From Ruminococcus flavefaciens (lineage in GTDB: Bacteria; Bacillota; Clostridia; Oscillospirales; Ruminococcaceae): a stretch of DNA of 64,000 nt. Shown in pieces: positions 1-8,499 of the stretch (the stretch's first letter is position 1; each line of letters opens with the position of its first letter). Location of the stretch: assembly GCF_900119075.1 (NCBI RefSeq), contig NZ_FPIP01000006.1, positions 28,632 to 92,631 on the forward strand, in the 5' to 3' direction. The notes under the pieces were generated by a model, which did not search any database, was not told where the DNA came from, and worked only from the letters and a program-made list of their open reading frames with translations. Position numbers and translations under genes: made by a program.

Positions 1-2718
1 GAGTCCGCAGGCAAGGCAACATTCGTGCTCACAGCTGAGGACGAGGGCAAGACTCTCGAGGGAGTAACAGTAGGCGACAAGAAGCTTACAAAGGATGACA
101 AGTCCACAACATTCACAGGCAACAGCACAAAGTTCACAGGTCTTAAGGACGGCAAGTACTCTCTCGAAGAGACAGCTGCTCCTAACGGCTATTCAGTAGT
201 TTCCAAGTTCACATTCACTGTTGAGAACGGCGTTGTTACAAGCGTTGACGCTGTAACAAACGGCAAGACCTCATTTGCTGAGGGCGGCGATACTCTCATT
301 ATCGAGGACGCTAACTACGTAACTATCAGCAAGAAGGATATCACAGGCGAAAACGAGATAAAGGGAGCTACACTCGAAATAACCAATCCCGACGTTGACT
401 GGACTTCAATTGTTGCAGCTAACAGCGGCGATAAGGACTTCGTTCAGGTTTACGACAGCAGCAAGAACGTTATCGGTATCCAATGGGTATCAGGCGATAC
501 TGCAAAGATAGTTCAGGCACTCAAGGACGGTAACTACAAGCTGAAGGAAACAGGCGAACAGTTCACAAGCGGCGGCAAGGTTTATGATGTAATCACTTCC
601 GAGCTCCAGTTCACTATCAAGAACAGCAAGATAGTTGACGCTAAGGGCAAGGATATCAAGGCAGACCACGACAAGACATCGACTGACGGCTACTACTTTG
701 TAGACAAGGCAGGAAATGCTATCGAGGTATGCGACGCTCAGGCAACCACCACAACAACAACTTCTACAACCACCACTACAACTACAACTACTACAACTAC
801 AACTTCTACAACCACCACTACTACAACTACAACAAGCACTACAACTACAACAAGCACTACAACTACAACAAGCACTACAACTACAACAAGCACTACAACA
901 ACAACTACTACAACAACAACTACCACAACTACTACAACCACAACAACTACACCTACTACAACTTCGACAACTACAACTACACTTGCTAAGGTCAACATCA
1001 ATAAGGTGGACGACCTCGGCGGCAATGTAGTCAAGAACGCTAAGCTCACTCTCGTCGGCAGAGATACAGCAGGCAATCCTATCGAATTCAAGGACGGTCA
1101 GCTTAATGTAGGCAAGGGCGGCGAGGCTATCAACAGCGTCGGCGGAGCTCTTGTATGGCTCTCAGGCGATGAAAAGACTATCATATCTGTTACAGACGGT
1201 ACTTATGTGCTCGATGAGCTTGCAGCTCCTAACGGATACGAGACTGCTACAAGAATAACCTTTGTGGTCAAGGACGGCAAGGTAGTAAGCGGCGGCAAGT
1301 CCGACAACACAGTTGAAATGGTAGATAAGAGAATAGTAACTACTACTACAACTACCACCACAACTACAACAACTACTACCACGACAACAAGCACGACCAC
1401 AACGACTTCAACAACTACTACCAGTGTAACAACTACAGCGACCACAACAACTACACTTGCTAAGGTAAACATCAACAAGGTCGATGACCTGAACGGCAAG
1501 GAAGTCAAGGGCGCTAAGCTTACTCTCACAGGTAAGGGTACAGACGGTAAGGCTATTACCTTCAAGGACGGTCAGCTTACAGTAGGCAAGGGCGGCGAGG
1601 CTGTCAACAGCGTCGGCAGTGCTCTTGTATGGCTCTCAGGCGACGAAAAGACTATCGTTTCAGTTGCAGACGGAACATATACCCTCGAAGAGCTTGCAGC
1701 TCCTAAGGGTTATGAGAAGGCAACAACTGTTACATTCGAGGTCAAGGACGGCAAGGTAGTCAAGGGCGGCAAGTCTGCGGATACAGTTGAAATGGTAGAC
1801 GAGATAATCGTTACTACTACAACAACTACAACAACGACCACCACCACGACAACAACAACTACTACGACGACTACAACTACCACAACTACGACCTCCACAA
1901 CAACTCCTACAACAACGACTACTACTTCAACAACTACATCTACAACTACAACTACAACAACCACAACCACCACAACAACTGCTGCAACTACCACAACAGT
2001 AACAACTACTGTTACTGCTCTGGTTAAGATCGACAAGCAGGATATCTACGGAGCTGAAGTTCCAGGTGCTGAGCTTAGTATCTCAGGTAAGGACAAGAGC
2101 GGCAGGGAAGTAGTCTTTGAGGAAGGCGACATCGAGCTTGGCGATGGTGCAAAGTTCGTTAAGAAGACAGGCACGGCTGCTTCATGGATCTCAGGTACAT
2201 CTGCTACAGAGATAAAGCTTGATGACGGTAACTATACTCTCCACGAGGTAGCTGCTCCTACAGGCTTTGTTGTGGCAACAGATATCATATTCGAGATCAT
2301 CGACGGCAAGGTAGTTTCTGTTGACGGCAAGGCAACCTCCGAGCAGACTATCGTTATGATAGACGAGGCAGTTGTAACTACTACTACAACAAACGATACA
2401 GCAAACATGAACTTCTCAAGAACAACTACAACTACTGCAACAACTACAACAACGACATTCACCACTATGGACAGTGACGAAATGTCAAGAACCACTACTA
2501 CAACAGCCGAGACTACTACAACTACAGATGAGACTACAACGACCACTGCAACAACTACTAAAGCAACTACATCAAAGGTAGCTACTACTACAAAGAAAAA
2601 GGCTACATCAAATTCTCCTCAGACAGGCGTAAAGGGAATCAGCGCAGCATTTGCGATACTCGCACTTGCAGCAGGCGGTGCTTTTGCAGCCCGTTCAAGA
2701 AAGAGAAATGACGACTGA
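1..2718 (+). CDS. Cell-wall-anchored multi-domain SpaA/Cna-B adhesin (5' truncated)
   Basis: The frame is open from base 1, so the gene starts upstream of the window; the GTG at 25 is internal. About 905 residues are visible. There are five Ig-like blocks of the SpaA/Cna-B type, several with the signature Y-x-L-x-E-x-AAP-x-GY (for example near 1200-1235 and 1680-1715). Thr-rich linkers separate them at about 739-981, 1336-1455, 1813-2010 and 2371-2600. The third and fourth blocks are near copies. The C-terminus has a sortase-type signal: NSPQTG (2611-2628), a hydrophobic segment and a basic tail. In this family a Lys near the domain start often forms an isopeptide bond, and VNINKVD-type starts fit that. 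Likely role: surface adhesin or pilin-like stalk. The ligand is unknown, and the head domain lies outside the window. Confidence 0.85.
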   Translation, partial: ESAGKATFVLTAEDEGKTLEGVTVGDKKLTKDDKSTTFTGNSTKFTGLKDGKYSLEETAAPNGYSVVSKFTFTVENGVVTSVDAVTNGKTSFAEGGDTLIIEDANYVTISKKDITGENEIKGATLEITNPDVDWTSIVAANSGDKDFVQVYDSSKNVIGIQWVSGDTAKIVQALKDGNYKLKETGEQFTSGGKVYDVITSELQFTIKNSKIVDAKGKDIKADHDKTSTDGYYFVDKAGNAIEVCDAQATTTTTTSTTTTTTTTTTTTTSTTTTTTTTTSTTTTTSTTTTTSTTTTTSTTTTTTTTTTTTTTTTTTTTPTTTSTTTTTLAKVNINKVDDLGGNVVKNAKLTLVGRDTAGNPIEFKDGQLNVGKGGEAINSVGGALVWLSGDEKTIISVTDGTYVLDELAAPNGYETATRITFVVKDGKVVSGGKSDNTVEMVDKRIVTTTTTTTTTTTTTTTTTSTTTTTSTTTTSVTTTATTTTTLAKVNINKVDDLNGKEVKGAKLTLTGKGTDGKAITFKDGQLTVGKGGEAVNSVGSALVWLSGDEKTIVSVADGTYTLEELAAPKGYEKATTVTFEVKDGKVVKGGKSADTVEMVDEIIVTTTTTTTTTTTTTTTTTTTTTTTTTTTSTTTPTTTTTTSTTTSTTTTTTTTTTTTTAATTTTVTTTVTALVKIDKQDIYGAEVPGAELSISGKDKSGREVVFEEGDIELGDGAKFVKKTGTAASWISGTSATEIKLDDGNYTLHEVAAPTGFVVATDIIFEIIDGKVVSVDGKATSEQTIVMIDEAVVTTTTTNDTANMNFSRTTTTTATTTTTTFTTMDSDEMSRTTTTTAETTTTTDETTTTTATTTKATTSKVATTTKKKATSNSPQTGVKGISAAFAILALAAGGAFAARSRKRNDD

Positions 2719-2743
2719 TATTGAATAATATCAATTATCCAAG

Positions 2744-2776
2744 GCTGTCGGACGAAAGTCCGGCAGCTTTTTTTTT
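2744..2776 (+). terminator. Rho-independent terminator of the adhesin gene
   Basis: A ten-position stem (2744-2753 with 2758-2767, one G-T wobble) closes a GAAA tetraloop and is followed by nine T residues. It lies 25 bases after the adhesin stop and before the corA promoter. Confidence 0.9.
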
Positions 2777-2785
2777 GAAAAGTAC

Positions 2786-2814
2786 TTGTAATTGAGAACG
2801 ATATTTGCTATAAT
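2786..2814 (+). promoter_or_regulatory. Promoter of the corA leader
   Basis: TTGTAA (2786-2791), 17-base spacer and TATAAT (2809-2814), with an extended -10 TGc just before it. The expected transcript start near 2821 puts the leader peptide gene and all four attenuator segments inside the 5' UTR. Confidence 0.7.
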
Positions 2815-2846
2815 ATTACTGTATCATGAATTTTTGGAGGTGCATT

Positions 2847-2903
2847 ATGAGTTCTGACCCTTATGGGAATTTGAAAAATATTCCACGCTTCGGCAGACGA
2901 TAA
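2847..2903 (+). CDS. Candidate leader peptide upstream of corA (18 aa)
   Basis: A GGAGG at 2836-2840 sits six bases before ATG 2847. The ORF encodes MSSDPYGNLKNIPRFGRR and stops with TAA at 2901-2903. It carries an early Asp-Pro, a second Pro and a Pro-Arg-x-x-Arg-Arg tail. That composition recalls the Salmonella MgtL leader peptide of the Mg2+ transporter mgtA, where Asp-Pro and Pro codons make translation sensitive to Mg2+. The resemblance is of kind, not proven homology. The last codons (2888-2895) form one arm of a hairpin, so a translating ribosome would change how the downstream RNA folds. It was found by reading the sequence and is too short for standard gene calling. Confidence 0.6.
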   Translation: MSSDPYGNLKNIPRFGRR

Positions 2904-2981
2904 TGCTCTCGTCCCTTTGCCGAAGTGAATTTCGGCGAAAGGAGCAGGGAAGGTCTGCAACGGTGCAGGCTGACCCGAAAT
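2888..2981 (+). promoter_or_regulatory. Four-segment attenuator in the corA 5' UTR
   Basis: Four short segments can pair in mutually exclusive ways. Segment 1 (2888-2895, inside the leader ORF) pairs with segment 2 (2918-2925) over 8 bp, extended by an inner 5-bp stem (2896-2900 with 2909-2913). Segment 2 (2919-2924) can instead pair with segment 3 (2931-2936). Segment 3 (2929-2935) can pair with segment 4 (2975-2981) over 7 bp, which covers the A and T of the corA start codon. Inferred logic: a ribosome holding segment 1 lets 2:3 form and frees the start; otherwise 1:2 and 3:4 form and hide it. No T-run follows the stems, so control of translation rather than termination is expected. Confidence 0.55.
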
Positions 2982-3912
2982 GACAATGATAAACTTTTAC
3001 AGCTATATTAACGGCTCGCTGACTCAGTGCGAGGCTCCGTCTGCCGGCTGCTGGATATCGGTTATTGATCCGACTCCCGTAGAGGTGAAGGAGCTTATCG
3101 AGGACTACGGTCTGGACAGCGGCTTCGTTAAGTCTGCTCTCGATGAGGAGGAGTCGTCCCGTATCGAGCGCGAGGACGATCAGACTCTCGTTATCATAGA
3201 TACTCCTGTATCTGCTGTTGACGAGGACAAGACCAAAAACTTCTATACCCTGCCAATGGGTATAATCGTTACGGAGGAGTACGTTTTCACTATCTCTATC
3301 CGCGAAACTCAGATAATAAGCGAGGCTAAGAGAGGCGGCATACGCAATCTCCGCCCCGATTTCAAGACAAGATTCGTGCTTCAGCTGCTGCTGAGGATAT
3401 CGGCTCTGTTTCTTACCTACCTGAAACAGATAGACAAGATATCATCGGCTGCCGAGCAGGAGCTCCACGACGCCATGAAGAACGAGCTTCTCATGCAGCT
3501 CCTTGCATTGGAGAAGTCTCTCGTATATTTCTCTACTTCACTGAAAGCCAATGAAGCCACTATCGAGAAGATCTTCCGCGGCAGAGTTATAAAACTCTAC
3601 GACGAGGATCAGGATCTACTGGAAGATGTGCTCATTGAGATGAAGCAGGCTATTGAAATGGCGAGTATCTATTCGGGAATTTTGTCCAGTATGATGGACG
3701 GCTTCTCGTCCATAATCTCAAATAACCAGAGCATAGTAATGTGGCGTTTGACTATTGTCACCATTATTCTTGAGATACCCAATATCATGTTTGCGTTCTA
3801 CGGTATCAATACCGAGGATATCCCGTTCAACCATACATGGGTGGCGCTGAGCCTTACGGCTCTGCTGACGGGCGTTACAGCCTTTGTGCTGCTGAAATGG
3901 AAGAAGAAATAG
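2980..3912 (+). CDS. corA: CorA-family divalent cation (Mg2+) transporter
   Basis: A 310-residue protein with the CorA plan: an N-terminal alpha/beta cytoplasmic domain, a long helical stretch (about 130-250) and two C-terminal membrane helices. The family signature at the end of the first helix is YGIN (about 274-277) rather than YGMN, a conservative change seen in divergent CorA groups. CorA forms a pentameric channel for Mg2+ uptake in the inner membrane. ATG 2986, two codons later, is an alternative start. The best Shine-Dalgarno (2947-2952) is separated from ATG 2980 by a 7-bp hairpin (2953-2970), so the effective spacing is about nine bases only if the hairpin forms. Mg2+ is the likely substrate; Co2+ or Ni2+ cannot be excluded. 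Confidence 0.88.
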   Translation: MTMINFYSYINGSLTQCEAPSAGCWISVIDPTPVEVKELIEDYGLDSGFVKSALDEEESSRIEREDDQTLVIIDTPVSAVDEDKTKNFYTLPMGIIVTEEYVFTISIRETQIISEAKRGGIRNLRPDFKTRFVLQLLLRISALFLTYLKQIDKISSAAEQELHDAMKNELLMQLLALEKSLVYFSTSLKANEATIEKIFRGRVIKLYDEDQDLLEDVLIEMKQAIEMASIYSGILSSMMDGFSSIISNNQSIVMWRLTIVTIILEIPNIMFAFYGINTEDIPFNHTWVALSLTALLTGVTAFVLLKWKKK

Positions 3913-4192
3913 CTTGTAGGGGCGGATATTATCCGCCCTTTTGTTATGCCCTGTAGGGACGCGCATTGCGCATCCGCTTGGAAAACGAACATTATTTTTG
4001 TGGACGACCAATGGTTGTCCCTACATGGTTAATTGTTTGTAGGGGCTGATGCCCACATCAGCCCGTCAAAATAAAACGAAGGCAACGGGGCGATGTGGGC
4101 ATCGCCCCCTACATATGGTCATTTTAGTTTTTTTGTAATTCGCGGAACGCCGAGGGTGACTCCCTACAGAGGAAGAAATCGCAAAATTTGGA
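3913..4192. repeat. Cluster of intergenic palindromic repeats
   Basis: Several copies of short GTAGGGG-type palindromes lie between corA and the nadB promoter. One is a GGGCGGAT/ATCCGCCC stem right after the corA stop (3918-3940, followed by TTTTGTT, so it may also terminate transcription). Others are a GGGACGCG element near 3955, a GGGGCTGATG/CATCAGCCC element near 4040 and a GGGGCGATG/CATCGCCCC element near 4090. No credible gene lies here. Confidence 0.8.
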
Positions 4193-4221
4193 TTTACTTT
4201 TCACGATTAGTGTGTTATAAT
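4193..4221 (+). promoter_or_regulatory. Promoter of nadB
   Basis: TTTACT (4193-4198), 17-base spacer and TATAAT (4216-4221), with an extended -10 TGt. The start codon follows 40 bases later. Confidence 0.6.
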
Positions 4222-4260
4222 AATAGTGTATATATTTTTATGTAAAGGACGGTCCATATC

Positions 4261-5718
4261 ATGTCCAAGAATTATGATGTTATTATAGCAGGCTGCGGAG
4301 CAGCAGGTCTCTACGCGGCTATCAATCTACCTAAGGAGCTAAATATCCTTATCCTCTGCAAGCGCGACCTGCCGCTGTGCAATTCCTCACTGGCGCAGGG
4401 CGGTATCGCAGGCGTGTACAACTCCCCAAGCGACAATATCCAGTACCACCAGAACGATACCCTCATCGCAGGAAGCTTCAAGAACAACGTTGAAGCCGTT
4501 CATACCCTCGTAAGCGAGGCTGCACAGGATATCGAGCATATCATCGAGCTGGGCGTTGAGTTCGACAAGAACCCCGACGGTACATACCACCGCACCCTCG
4601 AGGGCGGTCACAGCCACCACCGTATCTTCCACCACGCTGACGCTACAGGCAAGGAGATAACATCGACTCTCCTCGAAAACGTTCAGAAGCTCAGCAATGT
4701 GACTATCATGGAGAATACTATCATGTGCGGCGTTAAGCGCACAAAGACAGGCTACTCCGCATTTCTCAAGCTGCCCGACGACAGCTACGAGACTTGCAAC
4801 TGTCACTTCATGATACTGGCTACAGGCGGTATCGGACGTGTTTACCAGTTCACCACAAACTCCGCTATCGCAACAGGCGACGGTATAACCTTTGCCTATG
4901 AAATGGGCGCTAAGATAAAGAACCTCAGCTATGTGCAGTTCCACCCGACAGCCTTCAACAACCGCGCTACCCGTGAGTGCTTCCTTATTTCAGAGGCTGT
5001 ACGCGGCGAGGGAGCTTACCTCCTCAACTGCAAGAAGGAGCGCTTCATGCACAACTACGACGAGCGTCTGGAGCTCGCTCCGAGAGATGTGGTTTCTCAC
5101 GCTATCGTCCTTGAATCACGCAAGCAGAATTCTACAGACTTCTATCTCGACATAAGCTATAAGGACAGCGAGTTCCTGAAAAAGCGCTTCCCCATGATAT
5201 ACAAGAACCTTTTGGAGCAGGGCTACGACCTTACCAAGGAGCCTGTACCTATATTCCCGTGCCAGCACTATCTCATGGGCGGTATCGACGTTGACAACAA
5301 CTCCGAGACCAGCCTGCCTAATCTCTATGCCTGCGGCGAATGCTCCCACACGGGAGTCCACGGCAGCAACCGTCTCGCCAGCAATTCTCTCCTTGAAGCT
5401 CTTGTTTTCTCACGCCATGCGGCTAACGATATAGCTTCAAAAATGGCAGATGCCCCCAAGGATTTTGAGGAGGCTGAGTTCGACGCTCATATGGGAGCGC
5501 CCCGTATACCAAAGGGAGTTCGTACAGAGACAAGAAAGATACTTCAGAACTGCTACTTTGTTATACCCGATAAAAAGGCTGCGGCAGAGGGCTTCAAGCG
5601 CGTAAAGGAAATACGTGACGACCTTATAAACGGCGGCTACTTCGTTGACGCAGACTTTGTTCTTGCAAAGTCTATCGTTACTGTTGCTTACATTATCCTC
5701 GGTGAGGTAATGCAGTAA
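4261..5718 (+). CDS. nadB: L-aspartate oxidase
   Basis: A 485-residue flavoprotein that oxidises L-aspartate to iminoaspartate, the first step of de novo NAD synthesis. The N-terminal FAD-binding motif GCGAAGLYAA is at about 10-20. The family segments around SSLAQGGIAG, the His-rich GGHSHHRIFHH, QFHPTAF and HGSNRLASNSLLEALV are all present. It is somewhat shorter than E. coli NadB (about 540). AAAGGA precedes ATG 4261. nadC follows after the VanY-type gene; quinolinate synthase (nadA), the usual partner, is not in the window and must be elsewhere. Confidence 0.93.
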   Translation: MSKNYDVIIAGCGAAGLYAAINLPKELNILILCKRDLPLCNSSLAQGGIAGVYNSPSDNIQYHQNDTLIAGSFKNNVEAVHTLVSEAAQDIEHIIELGVEFDKNPDGTYHRTLEGGHSHHRIFHHADATGKEITSTLLENVQKLSNVTIMENTIMCGVKRTKTGYSAFLKLPDDSYETCNCHFMILATGGIGRVYQFTTNSAIATGDGITFAYEMGAKIKNLSYVQFHPTAFNNRATRECFLISEAVRGEGAYLLNCKKERFMHNYDERLELAPRDVVSHAIVLESRKQNSTDFYLDISYKDSEFLKKRFPMIYKNLLEQGYDLTKEPVPIFPCQHYLMGGIDVDNNSETSLPNLYACGECSHTGVHGSNRLASNSLLEALVFSRHAANDIASKMADAPKDFEEAEFDAHMGAPRIPKGVRTETRKILQNCYFVIPDKKAAAEGFKRVKEIRDDLINGGYFVDADFVLAKSIVTVAYIILGEVMQ

Positions 5719-5754
5719 TTTCTTCTTTTTGACTTTATTTGTGAGGTGATATCT

Positions 5755-7092
5755 GTGACAAGAATAGGACGTTTTACGGCTTCGGCAGCTGCTGCGGCAG
5801 TTATCGCAGGCTATGCGCAGCCCTTTGCGGCATTAGGTGCGGCTGTACTTGTAAAAGGCGATATAAGCCGCGATGACAGGGTATCCGTCGCAGATATCGT
5901 ACTCCTGAAAAACTATCTGCTGGGACGCTACGGTCTCAACGAGAATCAGTCCATAGCCGCTGATATAAACTGCGACGGCAATATCGACACCTTTGACCTT
6001 GCGGAAATGCAGGACATTATCCTCAGGAGCAGGAATAAGCTCCCGAAAGGCACATGGATAGGCGATACCGCAGGCGGCAAGCGCTATTTCAGCTTCGGCG
6101 AAGGCAATGGTACTGTTATTGATCCCACTACAGGCGGCGTAAGCGATTTCGCCATTGAGTGCGACGAGGATATGGTGGTCCTGAAAATGAAAAGCGGCGA
6201 TACTGTTACCGCTTTCATCACATGGAGCGATGAAAACTCCTTTACGCTGAAATGGGAGTACGGCAGGACTGAAACATTCCGTTATTTCTGTGATAACAGC
6301 ATAAAATCATCGGAGCTCCTCACGGGGCGCTGGGTGAGTACAAACGGCAGCGTTTACGAAATAAACGGGCTCAGCGGAAAGCTCACCGACAAGAATAAGA
6401 ATATAAGCCGTTTTGAGTACGCTCCCAACGGTGAGGATATAGTTTTTCACTTCGGCAGCACCGATAACAATACCGAGGGAAAGATAACCCGTACCGATTC
6501 CATGCATTTTACTATCGCATGGGACGTCGGCACAAAGGAGACCTTTACCAAGCAGGAAATAGAGGTCAGGAACGGTATAACCTATGTAAACGGCATACTT
6601 ATCGCAAATAAGACCTACGCTCTGCCCTCGGACTACAACCCGGGGAAGATACTTCCCGACGCGCAGGCGGCTTTCAATATCATGCAGGCTGACGCAAAAA
6701 AGGCAGGACTGAACCTTAGTATATGCTCGGGCTTCCGCTCATACGATTATCAGAATCAGCTTTACAACGGTTACGTTGCCCGTGACGGAAAGAATGCGGC
6801 TGATACGTATTCTGCAAGGGCAGGACATTCCGAGCATCAGACGGGACTTGCAATGGATATAAACTATGCGAGCTCCGCATTTACGAATACTCCCGAGGCA
6901 AAGTGGCTTGCGGCGAATTGCTATAAGTATGGCTTTATACTCCGATACCCAAAGGGCAAGGAGAATATAACAGGCTATATGTACGAGTCGTGGCACGTCC
7001 GTTATCTGGGCAAGGAGCTTGCGAAAGAGGTATATGATTCTGGACTTACCCTTGAGGAGTTCCTGTGTATCGACTCGAAGTACAAATCGTGA
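5755..7092 (+). CDS. Dockerin-containing VanY-type D,D-carboxypeptidase
   Basis: GTG 5755 is preferred because GAGGTG (5743-5748) lies just upstream at normal spacing; GTG 5746 overlaps that ribosome site. The product is about 445 residues. It has an N-terminal signal-like segment (about 1-30), then a dockerin-like module (about 5857-6027) with two Asp/Asn-rich calcium loops (GDISRDDRVSVAD and DINCDGNIDTFD). A central beta-rich region of repeated WxxxxxGxxxxF-like units follows. The C-terminal domain has the VanY/peptidase M15 zinc motifs SEHQTGLAMD (about 6829-6858) and SWHVRYLG. Family members trim D-Ala-D-Ala from peptidoglycan stems. The dockerin implies docking on a cohesin or surface complex. 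The catalytic call is strong; the physiological role is inferred. Confidence 0.82.
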   Translation: MTRIGRFTASAAAAAVIAGYAQPFAALGAAVLVKGDISRDDRVSVADIVLLKNYLLGRYGLNENQSIAADINCDGNIDTFDLAEMQDIILRSRNKLPKGTWIGDTAGGKRYFSFGEGNGTVIDPTTGGVSDFAIECDEDMVVLKMKSGDTVTAFITWSDENSFTLKWEYGRTETFRYFCDNSIKSSELLTGRWVSTNGSVYEINGLSGKLTDKNKNISRFEYAPNGEDIVFHFGSTDNNTEGKITRTDSMHFTIAWDVGTKETFTKQEIEVRNGITYVNGILIANKTYALPSDYNPGKILPDAQAAFNIMQADAKKAGLNLSICSGFRSYDYQNQLYNGYVARDGKNAADTYSARAGHSEHQTGLAMDINYASSAFTNTPEAKWLAANCYKYGFILRYPKGKENITGYMYESWHVRYLGKELAKEVYDSGLTLEEFLCIDSKYKS

Positions 7093-7560
7093 TAAGAACT
7101 AAGAGCTAAGATCCAAGAACTAAGTAGGGGACGGCGTCCTCGACGTCCCGAAAATGGGTGCTGTAGGGGGCGATGACCACATCGCCCCGTTAAGGGACGC
7201 CCTCACTTGCAGGGCGACACTAATCGTGTCCGGCACCCTCTGTCAGCTTTGCTGACATCTCCCTACACTGTAGGGAGTCACCCTCTTGAAAAACAGTCCA
7301 CTGGACTGTTTTTTGATTCACCCCTTGCGGTTACTCCCTGTAGTACAGGGAGATGCCCATAGGGCAGAGGGTACTCGCTCCTGTTAGGAGCGCCTTCGTA
7401 ACTGTGGGGTTACTCCCCACAGTGTGGGGAGATGTCGCACGGCGACAAAGGGGACGGGCTTGTTAAGCTTGCCCCACACCCCACAAGGGCTGTCAGCCCT
7501 TGACCTGACCAAAGGAACACAGTCCCTTTGGAATCCCGTTCATGGGTTCCGCAAGTTACT
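7093..7560. repeat. Dense intergenic repeat block before nadC
   Basis: This gap holds a short CTAAGA-type run (about 7095-7125) and many palindromes: GGGACGGCGTCCTCGACGTCCC (7128-7149), a GGGGCGATG/CATCGCCCC unit and several long arms pairing CTCCCTACACTGTAGGGAG-like strings. No ORF shows coding character. These elements recur in at least eleven other gaps of the window. Confidence 0.75.
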
Positions 7561-7598
7561 ACGCTAAATTTTGATTTACAACAGAAAGGAAGATTATT

Positions 7599-8438
7599 AT
7601 GAAGCTTTTACAATGCTATGTTGACAATATCATAACCACTGCCCTCATGGAGGACATAAACTACATCGACGCGGCTGCAGATAACCTTATCCCTGCCGAA
7701 CACAGAAGCTCCGCTTATTACGTTGCCAAGGACACAGGCGTGGTCTGCGGTATAGAGGTCGCTAAGCGCGTTTTCGACCTCGCAGGCGGCGACGTTGACT
7801 TCAAAATACTTCTTCAGGACGGCACAAAGGTCCAGAAGGGCGACATTATCGCTGAGCTTGAAGGCAGCACTCTTACTCTCCTCAAAGGCGAGAGAACAGC
7901 TCTCAACCTCTTGCAGCATATGTCGGGTATAGCTACCGCAACAAACAAGTGCGTGGAGCTTGTCAAGGGCACTAAGGCTGCCGTTACCGACACAAGAAAG
8001 ACTCTCCCCGGACTTCGCGCCCTGCAAAAGTACGCGGTAACTGTAGGCGGCGGAAAGAATCACCGTTTCAATCTCTCCGATGCGGCTATGCTCAAGGACA
8101 ATCACATCGACGCATACGGCGGTATAACTGCGGCTGTCAATGCTCTCCGTGAGAAGATAGGTCATACTGTCAAGATAGAAGTTGAAGTCCGCACACTGGA
8201 GGAGCTCCACGAGGCTCTTGCTACAGGCGTTGAGATTATCATGCTGGACAATATGAGCTGTGACGAGATGAAGCAGGCTGTGGAGATAGCAGGCGGCAAG
8301 GCTCTCCTTGAAGCTTCGGGCAATGTTACCGCCGAGAATATCCGCTCCGTGGCTGAGACAGGCGTGGATATAATCTCTCTCGGTGCCCTTACTCATTCCG
8401 TTAAGTGCTTCGATATCTCTATGAAGATAAAGAAATAA
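7599..8438 (+). CDS. nadC: Nicotinate-nucleotide pyrophosphorylase (carboxylating)
   Basis: A 279-residue quinolinate phosphoribosyltransferase. It converts quinolinate and PRPP to nicotinate mononucleotide, CO2 and PPi in NAD synthesis. Conserved stretches are ERTALNLLQHMSGIAT, DTRKTLPGLRALQKYAV and GGGKNHRFNLSD, plus the C-terminal barrel motifs EVEVRTLEE, LDNMS and EASGNV. AAAGGA lies before ATG 7599. It probably works with nadB upstream. A GGGCGGATA palindrome followed by TTTCT right after the stop may act as its terminator. Confidence 0.95.
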   Translation: MKLLQCYVDNIITTALMEDINYIDAAADNLIPAEHRSSAYYVAKDTGVVCGIEVAKRVFDLAGGDVDFKILLQDGTKVQKGDIIAELEGSTLTLLKGERTALNLLQHMSGIATATNKCVELVKGTKAAVTDTRKTLPGLRALQKYAVTVGGGKNHRFNLSDAAMLKDNHIDAYGGITAAVNALREKIGHTVKIEVEVRTLEELHEALATGVEIIMLDNMSCDEMKQAVEIAGGKALLEASGNVTAENIRSVAETGVDIISLGALTHSVKCFDISMKIKK

Positions 8439-8466
8439 TGTAGGGGCGGATAATATCCGCCCTTTC
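8437..8466 (+). repeat. Single GTAGGGGCGGATA palindrome after nadC
   Basis: The arms GGGCGGATA and TATCCGCCC are followed by TTTCT. It belongs to the interspersed repeat family and may double as a weak terminator. Confidence 0.6.
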
Positions 8467-8499
8467 TGATAGAAAAATCTGAGAAAAGGACGTACTGAC

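Noticed and set aside
738..2036. Val-rich ORFs on the minus strand
   Set aside because: They are antisense readings of the Thr linkers (ACN codons read as NGT), with no ribosome sites or hydrophobic pattern of a real membrane protein.
2860..2980. M-box (ykoK) Mg2+ riboswitch upstream of corA
   Set aside because: The conserved M-box core strings are not present. The region fits a leader-peptide attenuator better.
7093..7560. CRISPR array
   Set aside because: The palindromes differ in length and core and have no regular spacers; they are interspersed repeats.
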